Positions 1 to 6,036 of a DNA stretch of 19,864 nt are shown here, piece by piece. Where the stretch lies: NCBI GenBank assembly GCA_964420395.1, contig CAYQTJ010000041.1, forward strand, positions 1-19,864, in the 5' to 3' direction. The stretch's first letter is position 1, and the number at the start of each line of letters is the position of its first letter. A program made the translations under genes and the position numbers. The stretch comes from CAVSZB01 sp964420395. GTDB taxonomy: Bacteria; Krumholzibacteriota; Krumholzibacteriia; LZORAL124-64-63. The notes under the pieces were generated by a model, which was given only the letters and a program-made list of their open reading frames with translations, had not been told where the DNA came from and did no database searches.

Positions 1-33
1 CCTGGCGCAGACGAGATCCTGGCGCGCGCTCAT
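1..33 (-). CDS. Possible start of a downstream gene, truncated by the window edge
   Basis: An ATG at 33..31 overlaps the TGA stop (32..30) of the upstream TPR gene in an ATGA arrangement, the usual signature of translational coupling. Only eleven codons are visible (MSARQDLVCAR) before the window ends, so no function can be given. The alternative is that these bases continue the TPR protein and that an indel in the very GC-rich run at about 40-90 created the stop; the last residues of the TPR frame are low-complexity Ala/Gly/Pro/Arg, which would fit that too. Confidence 0.35.
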   Translation of the reverse strand, partial: MSARQDLVCAR

Positions 34-1289
34 GCCGGCGGCGCCGCCCCGCGGCGACCCGCGGCCCCCCGCGCGGAGGCCCGCTCGAGCGCCAGCTCGC
101 CCCGCCACACCGGCGCCAGGCGGGCCATCAGGGGGGGGCCCTCCGCGTCGAGCAGGGCCAGCGCCGCGGCCGGCCGGCCACCGCGCGTCAGGAGCTGCCC
201 CAGGTGCTGCAGCGCCTCCGCACGCTGTTCGGTCCGGGCCGCGGGCAGCGAGAGCACCAGGCGCCAGGTCCGCTCCGCGGCGGCGAAGTCGCCGCGCCCC
301 GCCTGGGCCACGCCGAGCTGCACGCGCACCGCCGCCTCGGACGCGCCGTAGCCCTGGCGCACGCACTGCTCCACGAGCTCCGCGAGCTGGCGCTCGGCCG
401 CGTCGAACTCGCCGAGCTCCATGCGGGCCACGGTGAGGTTGACGACCGGCGTGACCTGCGTGAGCAGGTCGCCCGACTCGCGCAGCCGCTGCAGCGCGCG
501 CTCCCAGTACGCCACCGCCAGGCCGGGATCGCCCGCCTGCGACTCGTACCCCGCCAGGTTGTTGAGCGCGAACGCCTCGACCCGTCGCAGTCCGGCCGCG
601 CCGCTGCGTTCGAGGATGCGGCGGTAGATCTGCCGCATGTCGTCGTAGCGCTCCTCCAGCGCGAAGGCTCGGGCGAGGCCGACCATGGCGTCGAGCTCGG
701 CCACCGTCTCCTTCGCCCGCGCGAACAACGTCACGGCCCGCTCGTAGCCGTCGATCGCCGTGGCCGCCTCGCCGGCCTGCAGCGCCAGGTAGGCCAGGCC
801 GATGCGGGCATAGCCCTCGTTGAGGGGGTCGCCGGCGGCCAGCGACTGCGCCTGCAGCGCGCGGTAGAGCTCGGCGCTCGCGGCGGCGCTCCCCTGGCTC
901 AGCAGCGCGTAGGCCACCCAGCGGGTGGCCATCCGCGCGCGCGCCGGGTCGCCGACCGTCCCGGCCAGCGCCAGCGCGCGCCGCCCCGCCGCTTCGGACT
1001 CGCGCAGGCGTCCCGTCACGCAGAGCGCGCCGGCCTCGTGGAGGCGGGCGCTCAGCTCCAGGCGCAGGTCGCCCGCGGCGGCGGCGCGCTCGGCGAGCGG
1101 GGTCACGAGCAGGAGGACGGAGTCGGCGCTGCCGGCGCGGAACAGCCGCTCGGCGCGCGCCAGGACGGCGTCCGGCGCGGGCGCCTCCGCAGTCGCCGCG
1201 GCGGCGGATGGCCCGCGCAGCGCCGCCAGGGCGCAGGCGATCAGCGCGGCCGCCAGACGGCTCCGCCGCGGGGAGTGGAGTCTCGGCAC
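30..1289 (-). CDS. Exported tetratricopeptide-repeat protein
   Basis: A 419-residue protein. I start it at GTG 1289..1287 because GAAGGAG lies 5 nt upstream and the reading gives an immediate basic n-region and hydrophobic core (LAAALIACALAAL) ending in an Ala-rich cleavage region near residues 28-35; the open frame extends 54 codons further upstream without an RBS. The rest is a series of helix-turn-helix TPR units with the usual small/large residue pattern (for example GYARIGLAYLALQAGEAATA and ALNNLAGYESQAGDPGLAVA). No catalytic domain is seen. TPR proteins act as scaffolds or sensors for protein partners; the export signal places this one in the periplasm. Many TPR proteins of this form carry a C-terminal kinase or CHAT domain; here the frame stops after the repeats, possibly because the next gene or a frameshift begins at 33. 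The partner is unknown. Confidence 0.75.
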   Translation of the reverse strand: MPRLHSPRRSRLAAALIACALAALRGPSAAAATAEAPAPDAVLARAERLFRAGSADSVLLLVTPLAERAAAAGDLRLELSARLHEAGALCVTGRLRESEAAGRRALALAGTVGDPARARMATRWVAYALLSQGSAAASAELYRALQAQSLAAGDPLNEGYARIGLAYLALQAGEAATAIDGYERAVTLFARAKETVAELDAMVGLARAFALEERYDDMRQIYRRILERSGAAGLRRVEAFALNNLAGYESQAGDPGLAVAYWERALQRLRESGDLLTQVTPVVNLTVARMELGEFDAAERQLAELVEQCVRQGYGASEAAVRVQLGVAQAGRGDFAAAERTWRLVLSLPAARTEQRAEALQHLGQLLTRGGRPAAALALLDAEGPPLMARLAPVWRGELALERASARGAAGRRGAAPPA

Positions 1290-1522
1290 ATCGTCTCCTT
1301 CGCGCGCCGAAGCGGCGGCGGCCGGCCGACGGGGAGCGATCAGTATGAACGAAATGCCGCGGCTTGGCGATTTCCCCCGCGATCCGAAGCCCCGGGCCGG
1401 CAACCGGTTGGGGCAGGAGAGGGGCGGCCCGTCACCAGGGGATCCCGGCACCCACCCCCTCGGAACGGATTGTCGAAATTCAACTTATACGGACGGAGCC
1501 GGGAACAAAGACAATCACACTC

Positions 1523-1552
1523 TTGTTTTGGAAGGGTTCCTGGGCGTATGCT
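1523..1552 (+). promoter_or_regulatory. Candidate promoter for the TRASH-like protein gene
   Basis: The 1290-1674 gap (385 nt, between divergent genes) contains no gene that I can support, but 1470-1550 is much richer in A and T than its surroundings. Within it TTGTTT (1523-1528) and TATGCT (1547-1552) are 18 nt apart, a weak -35/-10 pair about 120 nt before the start at 1675. The spacer carries the small inverted repeat GGAAgggTTCC, a conceivable operator. No promoter for the minus-strand TPR gene could be picked out with confidence. Confidence 0.3.
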
Positions 1553-1674
1553 CTCCGCGTGCCCGCCGCAGGTCGGTTCGGCCTTTCCGTTGCGGCCCGA
1601 TCGCGCGCGGCGCCCCTCGGTCCCCGGCACAGTGGGTGCCCGGGGCCCTCATCCCGCCCCCCGAGGAGGAACCC

Positions 1675-2265
1675 ATGCGTACCTTCCTGCTTGTCATGGC
1701 CCTGGTCGCGATGAGTGCGTCCGCCACGGCCTCTCCCTACGGAAAGAGCGAAGCGAAGGACCCCAAGACCGCTTCCGTCGCCGCCACGCCCCACGCCGCG
1801 CACGCCGCGAGCGCTCCGCTCAACAACGTCACGAAGGTCGGCCCCGACGGGAAGCGCACGGCGCTCTGCCGCTGCGGCCACGAGTTCGCCGTGAGCGAGA
1901 AGTCGCCCTCCATGTCGCACGACGGCACGACGTTCTTCATGTGCGGCGAGGCCTGCAGGGCGGCGGCGACGGCGGCCACGCCGCAGGAGGCGGCGAAGAC
2001 CATGGCCGAGTGGCACGCGAAGTTCGAGAAGACGCCTCTCGCCACGAACGCCGTCGCCAAGGGCGGCAGGACGACCGCCGTCTGCGGCTGCGGCGCGGTG
2101 TTCCCGGTCACCGACCAGAGTCCCGTCATCGTGGAGAACGGCATGAAGCTGTACTGCTGCGGCGAGGCGTGCCACGAGAAGCTGCTGAAGATGTCCGCCG
2201 GCGAGCGCCTCACGCTCGAGACGAAGGTTGCCACGGAGGGCAAGCCGGCCGCCGCCGGCATGTAG
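1675..2265 (+). CDS. Exported protein with two TRASH-like cysteine motifs (putative metal binding)
   Basis: A 196-residue protein starting at ATG 1675 behind GAGGAGGA. Residues 1-20 are a Sec signal peptide (MRTFLLVMALVAMSASATAS). After a 40-residue Ala/Pro/Lys linker come two homologous modules: C65-x-C67-G ... C90-G-E-A-C94 and C137-x-C139-G ... C162-G-E-A-C166. The spacing C-x22-C-x3-C matches the TRASH zinc/heavy-metal ligand pattern described for metal sensors, transporters and chaperones; related YHS-type modules use a similar layout. Each module also repeats the order of an aromatic, an SP pair and an acidic/Asn-Gly turn, so the protein looks like an internal duplication. A metal-trafficking role outside the cytoplasm is inferred; the metal is unknown. 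The next gene, ychJ, is also cysteine-rich. Confidence 0.75.
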   Translation: MRTFLLVMALVAMSASATASPYGKSEAKDPKTASVAATPHAAHAASAPLNNVTKVGPDGKRTALCRCGHEFAVSEKSPSMSHDGTTFFMCGEACRAAATAATPQEAAKTMAEWHAKFEKTPLATNAVAKGGRTTAVCGCGAVFPVTDQSPVIVENGMKLYCCGEACHEKLLKMSAGERLTLETKVATEGKPAAAGM

Positions 2266-2291
2266 TTCCAGCAGTCCGTCCCGCCTGCCAT

Positions 2292-2311
2292 CGGCGCCGG
2301 GCCCGGCGCCG
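2292..2311. repeat. 20-nt perfect palindrome
   Basis: The sequence CGGCGCCGGGCCCGGCGCCG is its own reverse complement. Its second half (GGCCCGGCGCCG, 2300-2311) recurs as a direct repeat at 2360-2371. It lies 26 nt after the stop of the TRASH-like gene and could add to transcript termination, or be a small intergenic repeat. Confidence 0.5.
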
Positions 2312-2314
2312 CAC

Positions 2315-2344
2315 GGGGAGGCGTCCCGCCCGGGGCGCCTTCCC
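2315..2344 (+). terminator. GC-rich hairpin, possible terminator
   Basis: GGGGAGGCG (2315-2323) pairs with CGCCTTCCC (2336-2344) over 9 bp including one G-U, with a 12-nt loop. It follows the TRASH-like gene, but there is no T tract, so intrinsic termination is unproven. Confidence 0.4.
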
Positions 2345-2455
2345 GCCCATCCGGTCCTTGGCCCGGCGCCGCTCATCGGCTAGGTTTGTCCCCGCGCCAG
2401 GCGGCGCCGCTTCCCGGTGCGCCGCGCCCGTCCCGTCACCATCAGGAGAAAGCGC

Positions 2456-2950
2456 ATGGACGCCTGTCCCTGCGGTTCCGACCGCGCCTACGCCGACTGC
2501 TGCGAGCCGTGCATCCGCGGCACCCGTCCGGCCGCCACCGCCGAGCAGCTGATGCGCTCGCGCTACACCGCCTACGTGAAGCACGAGATCGCCTACCTGC
2601 TCGACACCAGCCATCCGGATCACCGGGACGGGCAGGACGAGGCGGGGATCCGTGAATGGTCCGAGGGGAGCGAGTGGCACGGGCTGGAGATCCTGAACGT
2701 GGAGAAGGGCGGACCGGACGACGACGAAGGGGCCGTCGAATTCGCCGCGGAGTACAGCCACGACGGCGAGCGCACCCGCCATCACGAGCGCGCCACCTTC
2801 GCCAGGCGCGACGGCGCCTGGTACCTCGTGAAGGGGGAGCACGTGAAGCTGAAGCCGTTCGTGCGCGAGGAGCCGAAGACCGGCCGCAACGACCCCTGCC
2901 CGTGCGGCAGCGGGAAGAAGTTCAAGAAGTGCTGCGGAGCGGCGGGCTAG
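2456..2950 (+). CDS. ychJ: YchJ family protein with N- and C-terminal SEC-C zinc motifs
   Basis: A 164-residue protein starting at ATG 2456 (AGGAGA 6 nt upstream); an in-frame ATG 39 nt earlier is less well placed. Residues 4-16 (CPCGSDRAYADCC) and 145-160 (NDPCPCGSGKKFKKCC) are two SEC-C motifs, the zinc-binding motif also found at the SecA C terminus. Between them is an NTF2-like domain beginning with LMRSRYTAYV (32-41), the most recognisable part of the YchJ (UPF0225) family. Length is close to the roughly 150 residues of E. coli YchJ. The molecular role of YchJ is not established; SEC-C motifs bind zinc and in SecA contact SecB and ribosomes. The stop overlaps the stop of the convergent gene on the minus strand by four bases (CTAG). 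Confidence 0.93.
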   Translation: MDACPCGSDRAYADCCEPCIRGTRPAATAEQLMRSRYTAYVKHEIAYLLDTSHPDHRDGQDEAGIREWSEGSEWHGLEILNVEKGGPDDDEGAVEFAAEYSHDGERTRHHERATFARRDGAWYLVKGEHVKLKPFVREEPKTGRNDPCPCGSGKKFKKCCGAAG

Positions 2951-3504
2951 GCGGACCGACACGACGGGTGCAGCAGTTCCTGTCCGTCCGCGGCGGCCGC
3001 GCCGCGCCGCGGCGCGAGCAGGCTCAGCGCGCCCGCGGCGACGACCAGCGACGCGCAGAAGCACCAGGCTCCGGGCAGCATCCGCAGCGACGGCCCGCCG
3101 CTCGCGCTGGCGGCGGCCCGCAGTCCCAGGGTGAAGGTCACCCCGAGCGCCGTCGCGATCCAGCCCCGCCAGCGCAGGTACGCCAGGCCGGAGACGACCG
3201 GTCGGGGCAGGGCGCGCATGCCCGGCCAGGCGCAGGCCAGCGTCGCGAGCAGCAGCAACGCCGGGGCCACGAACACCACCAGGGTCGCGAGCCAGAGCAC
3301 GGGACCGGGCTGATCGTGCGCGAGGTGGCGCATGAACCCGGGCAGGGTCAGCGACCGCGAGACCGGGATCACGAGCAGGCGGATTGTGCCGTGCATGAAC
3401 GGCAGCAGCAGCGCGGCCGCGTAGAGCACGACGGCCGCGACGGCCAGCGCGCGGCCAGCCGGGCCGACGCCGGCGAATCGGCGGTAGCTGAACCTGCCGG
3501 GCAA
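2947..3504 (-). CDS. Small integral membrane protein, PqiA-like
   Basis: A 185-residue protein. I choose TTG 3504..3502 because AGAGGA sits 5 nt before it; the frame continues upstream to about 3621, but the ATG there (3582) has a poor RBS and adds a non-membrane stretch. Predicted membrane segments lie near residues 19-36 (with LLLPFM), 70-92, 112-130 and 145-165. An N-terminal membrane segment ending in L-P-x-M, a long periplasmic loop, then an R-W-x-G-W stretch leading into two more helices resembles one half of PqiA, a membrane protein that partners MCE-type lipid transport proteins in the envelope. The resemblance is by eye and no CXXC zinc ribbon is present, so the family call is tentative. 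The DUF6132-like selenoprotein candidate lies 177 nt upstream in the same direction and might be co-transcribed. Confidence 0.6.
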   Translation of the reverse strand: MPGRFSYRRFAGVGPAGRALAVAAVVLYAAALLLPFMHGTIRLLVIPVSRSLTLPGFMRHLAHDQPGPVLWLATLVVFVAPALLLLATLACAWPGMRALPRPVVSGLAYLRWRGWIATALGVTFTLGLRAAASASGGPSLRMLPGAWCFCASLVVAAGALSLLAPRRGAAAADGQELLHPSCRSA

Positions 3505-3681
3505 TGCGTTCCTCTTTTGGGAAGACCCGTCGCGCACCCGTGATCGCCCACCCGGGAACCGGGAGGCCGCGAGGCCCCGCATTCCCGTTGCCCTCGAATA
3601 TGGGAAGACCGCGGGAGGCAATCCAGTCGATTCGGAAGCGAGGCGGCCGTCGGCGACCGGCGGCTCCTGTCGGCACGGCGT

Positions 3682-3879
3682 TCACCCGTCCCGGCGATCG
3701 TCCTTCCCGTCTCTCCCGGAGACGAGCACCCACCCCATGAGCGCGCCGAGGCCGGCGCTCAGGAGCGGGCTGGAGGTGATGCCTCAGGTGCCGCCGGAGC
3801 AGCGGGAAATCCACGACACCAGCCAGCCGGCGCCGGCGCCGAGCAGCGGGGCCCCGATGATGATGATCCGCCTGCGCAT
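3682..3879 (-). CDS. Candidate selenoprotein: DUF6132-like two-helix membrane protein, TGA read as Sec
   Basis: The frame begins at ATG 3879..3877 with a purine-rich RBS (AGGAAAGGGG) upstream. It reads 31 codons to TGA (3786..3784) and, after it, 33 more in-frame codons to a second TGA at 3684..3682, 65 residues in all if the first TGA is selenocysteine. Residues 5-24 form one hydrophobic helix and 39-54 a second. Between them is C27-S-G-G-T-U32-G-I-T-S-S-P, followed by S-x-x-x-G-A-L-x-G. From memory of the family, DUF6132 proteins are small two-helix membrane proteins with C-x-x-G-T-C-P-I-T-S-x-P at this place, so the TGA falls exactly on the second conserved cysteine and the homology continues across it. 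A hairpin suited to a bacterial SECIS lies at 3733-3765. The alternative is a pseudogene through a Cys (TGC/TGT) to TGA change. The function of DUF6132 is unknown; a redox or sulfur/selenium role is inferred from the Cys/Sec pair. Confidence 0.6.
3733..3765 (-). promoter_or_regulatory. SECIS-like hairpin downstream of the in-frame TGA
   Basis: On the minus-strand transcript, GCGCC (nt 26-30 after the UGA) pairs with GGCGC (37-41) around a six-base loop GGCCUC that starts 31 nt after the UGA. The stem continues below with UGA/UCA and CC/GG pairs and small bulges. As I recall the bacterial SECIS consensus, the apical loop begins about 16-37 nt after the UGA, is short, and has a G in its first two positions; this hairpin satisfies all three. 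GC-rich DNA forms chance hairpins easily, so the fit supports but does not prove Sec insertion. Confidence 0.45.
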
Positions 3880-4016
3880 CGCGCCCCTTTCCTGCCACGA
3901 ACCGGACACAGGATAGCGCCGCTTCCGGCTGGACGCCGCCCGTCCCGGCGGCCATCATTGGCGGTGGAAACCGGCGCGCGATCACCGCGCCCGTCGCCGC
4001 CCTCCAGGAGGTTCCC

Positions 4017-5222
4017 ATGGACAGCCGCCACGCCGCCATCAGGCCCGCCTCGCGCACCGACAACATCCTGTACGCCGTGCGCGACATCGTCGTCCTGGCC
4101 GATCAGGTCGCCAGGACCGGCCGGGAGATGCTGTACCTGAACATCGGCGATCCGAACAAGTTCGACTTCGTCACGCCGCCGCACATGATCGAGGCGGTGC
4201 ACCGGGCGATGCAGGCGAACGAGTGCGGCTACACGGCGTCTTCGGGCATCCGGGAGGCGCGCGAGGCGATCGAGCGGCGGGCCGCGAGCCAGGGGATCCG
4301 CAACATCCACGACCTCTTCGTCACGCACGGAGCGAGCGAGGCGATCGAGATCGCGCTGACCTCGCTGGCGGAGGAGGGGGACAACGTCCTCACGCCGGCC
4401 CCCGGCTATCCGCTCTACACGGCGGTGCTGGCGAAGCTGAAGGTGCGCGAGAACCCGTACTACCTCGACGAGGCGAACGGCTGGCAGCCCGACCCGGCCG
4501 ACATCGCGGCCCGGATCGACGACCGCACCCGCGCCATCGTCCTCATCAATCCGAACAACCCCACCGGTTCCGTGTGCAGCCGCGAGACGCTGCTCGGGGT
4601 GCTGCGGGTCGCCCGGGAGCGCGGCCTCGTGGTGTTCGCCGACGAGATCTACGACCGGCTGCTCTACGCCGGCGAGCAGCACATCTCCATCGCCTCGCTC
4701 GACCCGGACGCCCCGGTCATCACGTTCAACGGCCTGTCGAAGTCGTACGTCGCGCCCGGCTGGCGCATCGGCTGGGGCATCGTCAGCGGCGACAAGGCGG
4801 TGCTCGCGCCCTGGATCGAGGCGATGAACAAGATCCTGCGCGCCCGCCTCTGCGCGAACGCCCCGATGCAGTCGGCCGTCAAGCCGGCCCTCGAGGGGCC
4901 GCAGGACCACCTGCGCGAAGTGATCGGCAAGCTCGAGCGGCGTGGCGATCTGACCTTCCGCATGCTCAACGCCATCCCCGGCGTCTCCTGCGTGAAGCCG
5001 CGCGCCGCCTTCTATGCCTTCCCGCGCATCGACCTGCCGGGCGACGACCTGCCGTTCGTGCAGGAAATGCTCAGGGAGACCGGCGTGGTGGTCGTTCACG
5101 GCAGCGGCTTCGGCCAGGTGCCGGGCACGAAGCACTTCCGCGTCGTGTACCTGCCGCCGGAGGACGTGCTGACGAAGGCGTACGAGAAGATGGGCGCGTT
5201 CGTGCAGGCGTACCGGCGCTAG
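4017..5222 (+). CDS. alaA: Pyridoxal-phosphate aminotransferase, class I, AlaA-like
   Basis: A 401-residue protein starting at ATG 4017 behind CCAGGAGG. It has the complete fold-type I aminotransferase signature: N-terminal YLNIGDPNKFDF (40-51), GYTASSGIREAREAI substrate/cofactor segment (71-85), INPNNPTG (177-184), FADEIYD with D209 for the pyridine nitrogen, GLSKSYVAPGWRIGW with K242 as the Schiff-base lysine and R250 for the phosphate, and a C-terminal FRVVYLP with R375 for the substrate carboxylate. The length and these motifs fit the AlaA/AlaC group that makes alanine from pyruvate and glutamate, although aspartate or branched-chain use cannot be excluded from sequence. It is a single gene, divergent from the DUF6132-like gene and convergent with pgeF. 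Confidence 0.9.
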   Translation: MDSRHAAIRPASRTDNILYAVRDIVVLADQVARTGREMLYLNIGDPNKFDFVTPPHMIEAVHRAMQANECGYTASSGIREAREAIERRAASQGIRNIHDLFVTHGASEAIEIALTSLAEEGDNVLTPAPGYPLYTAVLAKLKVRENPYYLDEANGWQPDPADIAARIDDRTRAIVLINPNNPTGSVCSRETLLGVLRVARERGLVVFADEIYDRLLYAGEQHISIASLDPDAPVITFNGLSKSYVAPGWRIGWGIVSGDKAVLAPWIEAMNKILRARLCANAPMQSAVKPALEGPQDHLREVIGKLERRGDLTFRMLNAIPGVSCVKPRAAFYAFPRIDLPGDDLPFVQEMLRETGVVVVHGSGFGQVPGTKHFRVVYLPPEDVLTKAYEKMGAFVQAYRR

Positions 5223-5229
5223 GTTCGTC

Positions 5230-5246
5230 CCCGGCCCGACGCCGGG
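5230..5246. terminator. Hairpin between convergent genes
   Basis: CCCGGC (5230-5235) and GCCGGG (5241-5246) form a perfect 6-bp stem with a 5-nt loop in the 25-nt gap between the stops of the aminotransferase gene and pgeF. It could serve as a bidirectional terminator; there is no T tract on either side. Confidence 0.35.
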
Positions 5247-5247
5247 C

Positions 5248-6036
5248 TCAGTCGGTCGCGCGCCAGCCGACGATCGACGCGAACCGTCCCGCCCGTTCCC
5301 CCTCGCGCCGCCAGCTCGGGAACAGGTCGTTGCGGCAGAGGGTGCAGACGCCGGCCACGCCGATCCGCGCCGGGAGCACCCCCGCGCGCCGGAGCTGGTC
5401 GACGTTCGCCGCCCAGAGATCGAACACGAAACGGCCGTCCCCGCGCGGCGCGAAGAACCCCCCGGCGTGCGCCCCGAGGCCGGCCAGCGCCGCGGCCCGC
5501 ACCTCCGGGCCGACCTCGTAGCAGCACGGTCCCGCCGACGGGGCGATCGCGCAGACCAGCCGCCCCGGTTCGGCCCCGCCGCGCGCCGCCATCGCGGCGA
5601 TCATTCGCCCGGTGATTCCCTGCACCGTGGAACGCCACGAGGCGTGCGCCATCCCGGCGACCCGGGCCACGGGGTCCGCCGCGAGCACGATCGGGCAGTC
5701 GGCGCTCCGCCCGATCACCCCGAGCCCGTCCGCGAGCGCGATCAGGGCATCGGCCTCGCCCACGAGGCCGCCCCGCTCCGCGACCAGCACGGTCGCGCCG
5801 TGCACCTGCCGGCACCAGGCCGCGTCGCGCAGGCCGACGGCCGCCGCGAGGGCGGCGCAGGCCGCGGCGGTGGCGGGGGACTCGGCGTGCGGCCCGAAGG
5901 GGGGGCCCTGCCGCGTGGTGACGGCGTGCGCCAGGCCCGGCAGCCCGGCCAGCGCGGGGAACTCTCCCACGCTCCAGCCGTCCGGCAGGGCGCGCAGCGG
6001 CATGGTGGCGGGGGGCGGCGTCACTTCGCCGCGCAT
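5248..6036 (-). CDS. pgeF: Peptidoglycan editing factor PgeF / laccase-domain protein (YfiH family)
   Basis: 262 residues from ATG 6036..6034; a second in-frame ATG at 6003 (251 residues) is equally plausible because neither has a clear RBS at good spacing. The zinc/copper-site residues of the family are present: H79 in CRQVHG, C114 in SADCPIV (usually TADC) and H131 in MAHASWRSTVQGI (usually HAGWRGT). A C-terminal CTLCRNDLFPSWRREG segment (family form CTxxxxxxFxSxRR) is also intact. Members were described as polyphenol oxidases or purine nucleoside phosphorylases; E. coli PgeF removes mis-incorporated L-Ser from peptidoglycan precursors. With the 6036 start it overlaps the end of the upstream lipoprotein gene by 16 nt, so the two are probably co-transcribed. 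Confidence 0.88.
   Translation of the reverse strand: MRGEVTPPPATMPLRALPDGWSVGEFPALAGLPGLAHAVTTRQGPPFGPHAESPATAAACAALAAAVGLRDAAWCRQVHGATVLVAERGGLVGEADALIALADGLGVIGRSADCPIVLAADPVARVAGMAHASWRSTVQGITGRMIAAMAARGGAEPGRLVCAIAPSAGPCCYEVGPEVRAAALAGLGAHAGGFFAPRGDGRFVFDLWAANVDQLRRAGVLPARIGVAGVCTLCRNDLFPSWRREGERAGRFASIVGWRATD

Noticed and set aside
204..2552. Plus-strand open frame of 782 codons
   Set aside because: It runs antisense to the TPR gene and out of frame over the TRASH-like and YchJ genes; its translation is low-complexity Arg/Ala/Gly/His and is a product of high GC.
2210..4087. Minus-strand open frame of 625 codons
   Set aside because: It overlaps YchJ, the PqiA-like gene in another frame and the DUF6132-like gene; composition is shadow-like with no domain.
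3759..5135. Minus-strand open frame of 458 codons opposite the aminotransferase
   Set aside because: Its Asp/Arg/Val/His-rich translation is the typical antisense shadow of a GC-rich gene with clear function on the other strand.
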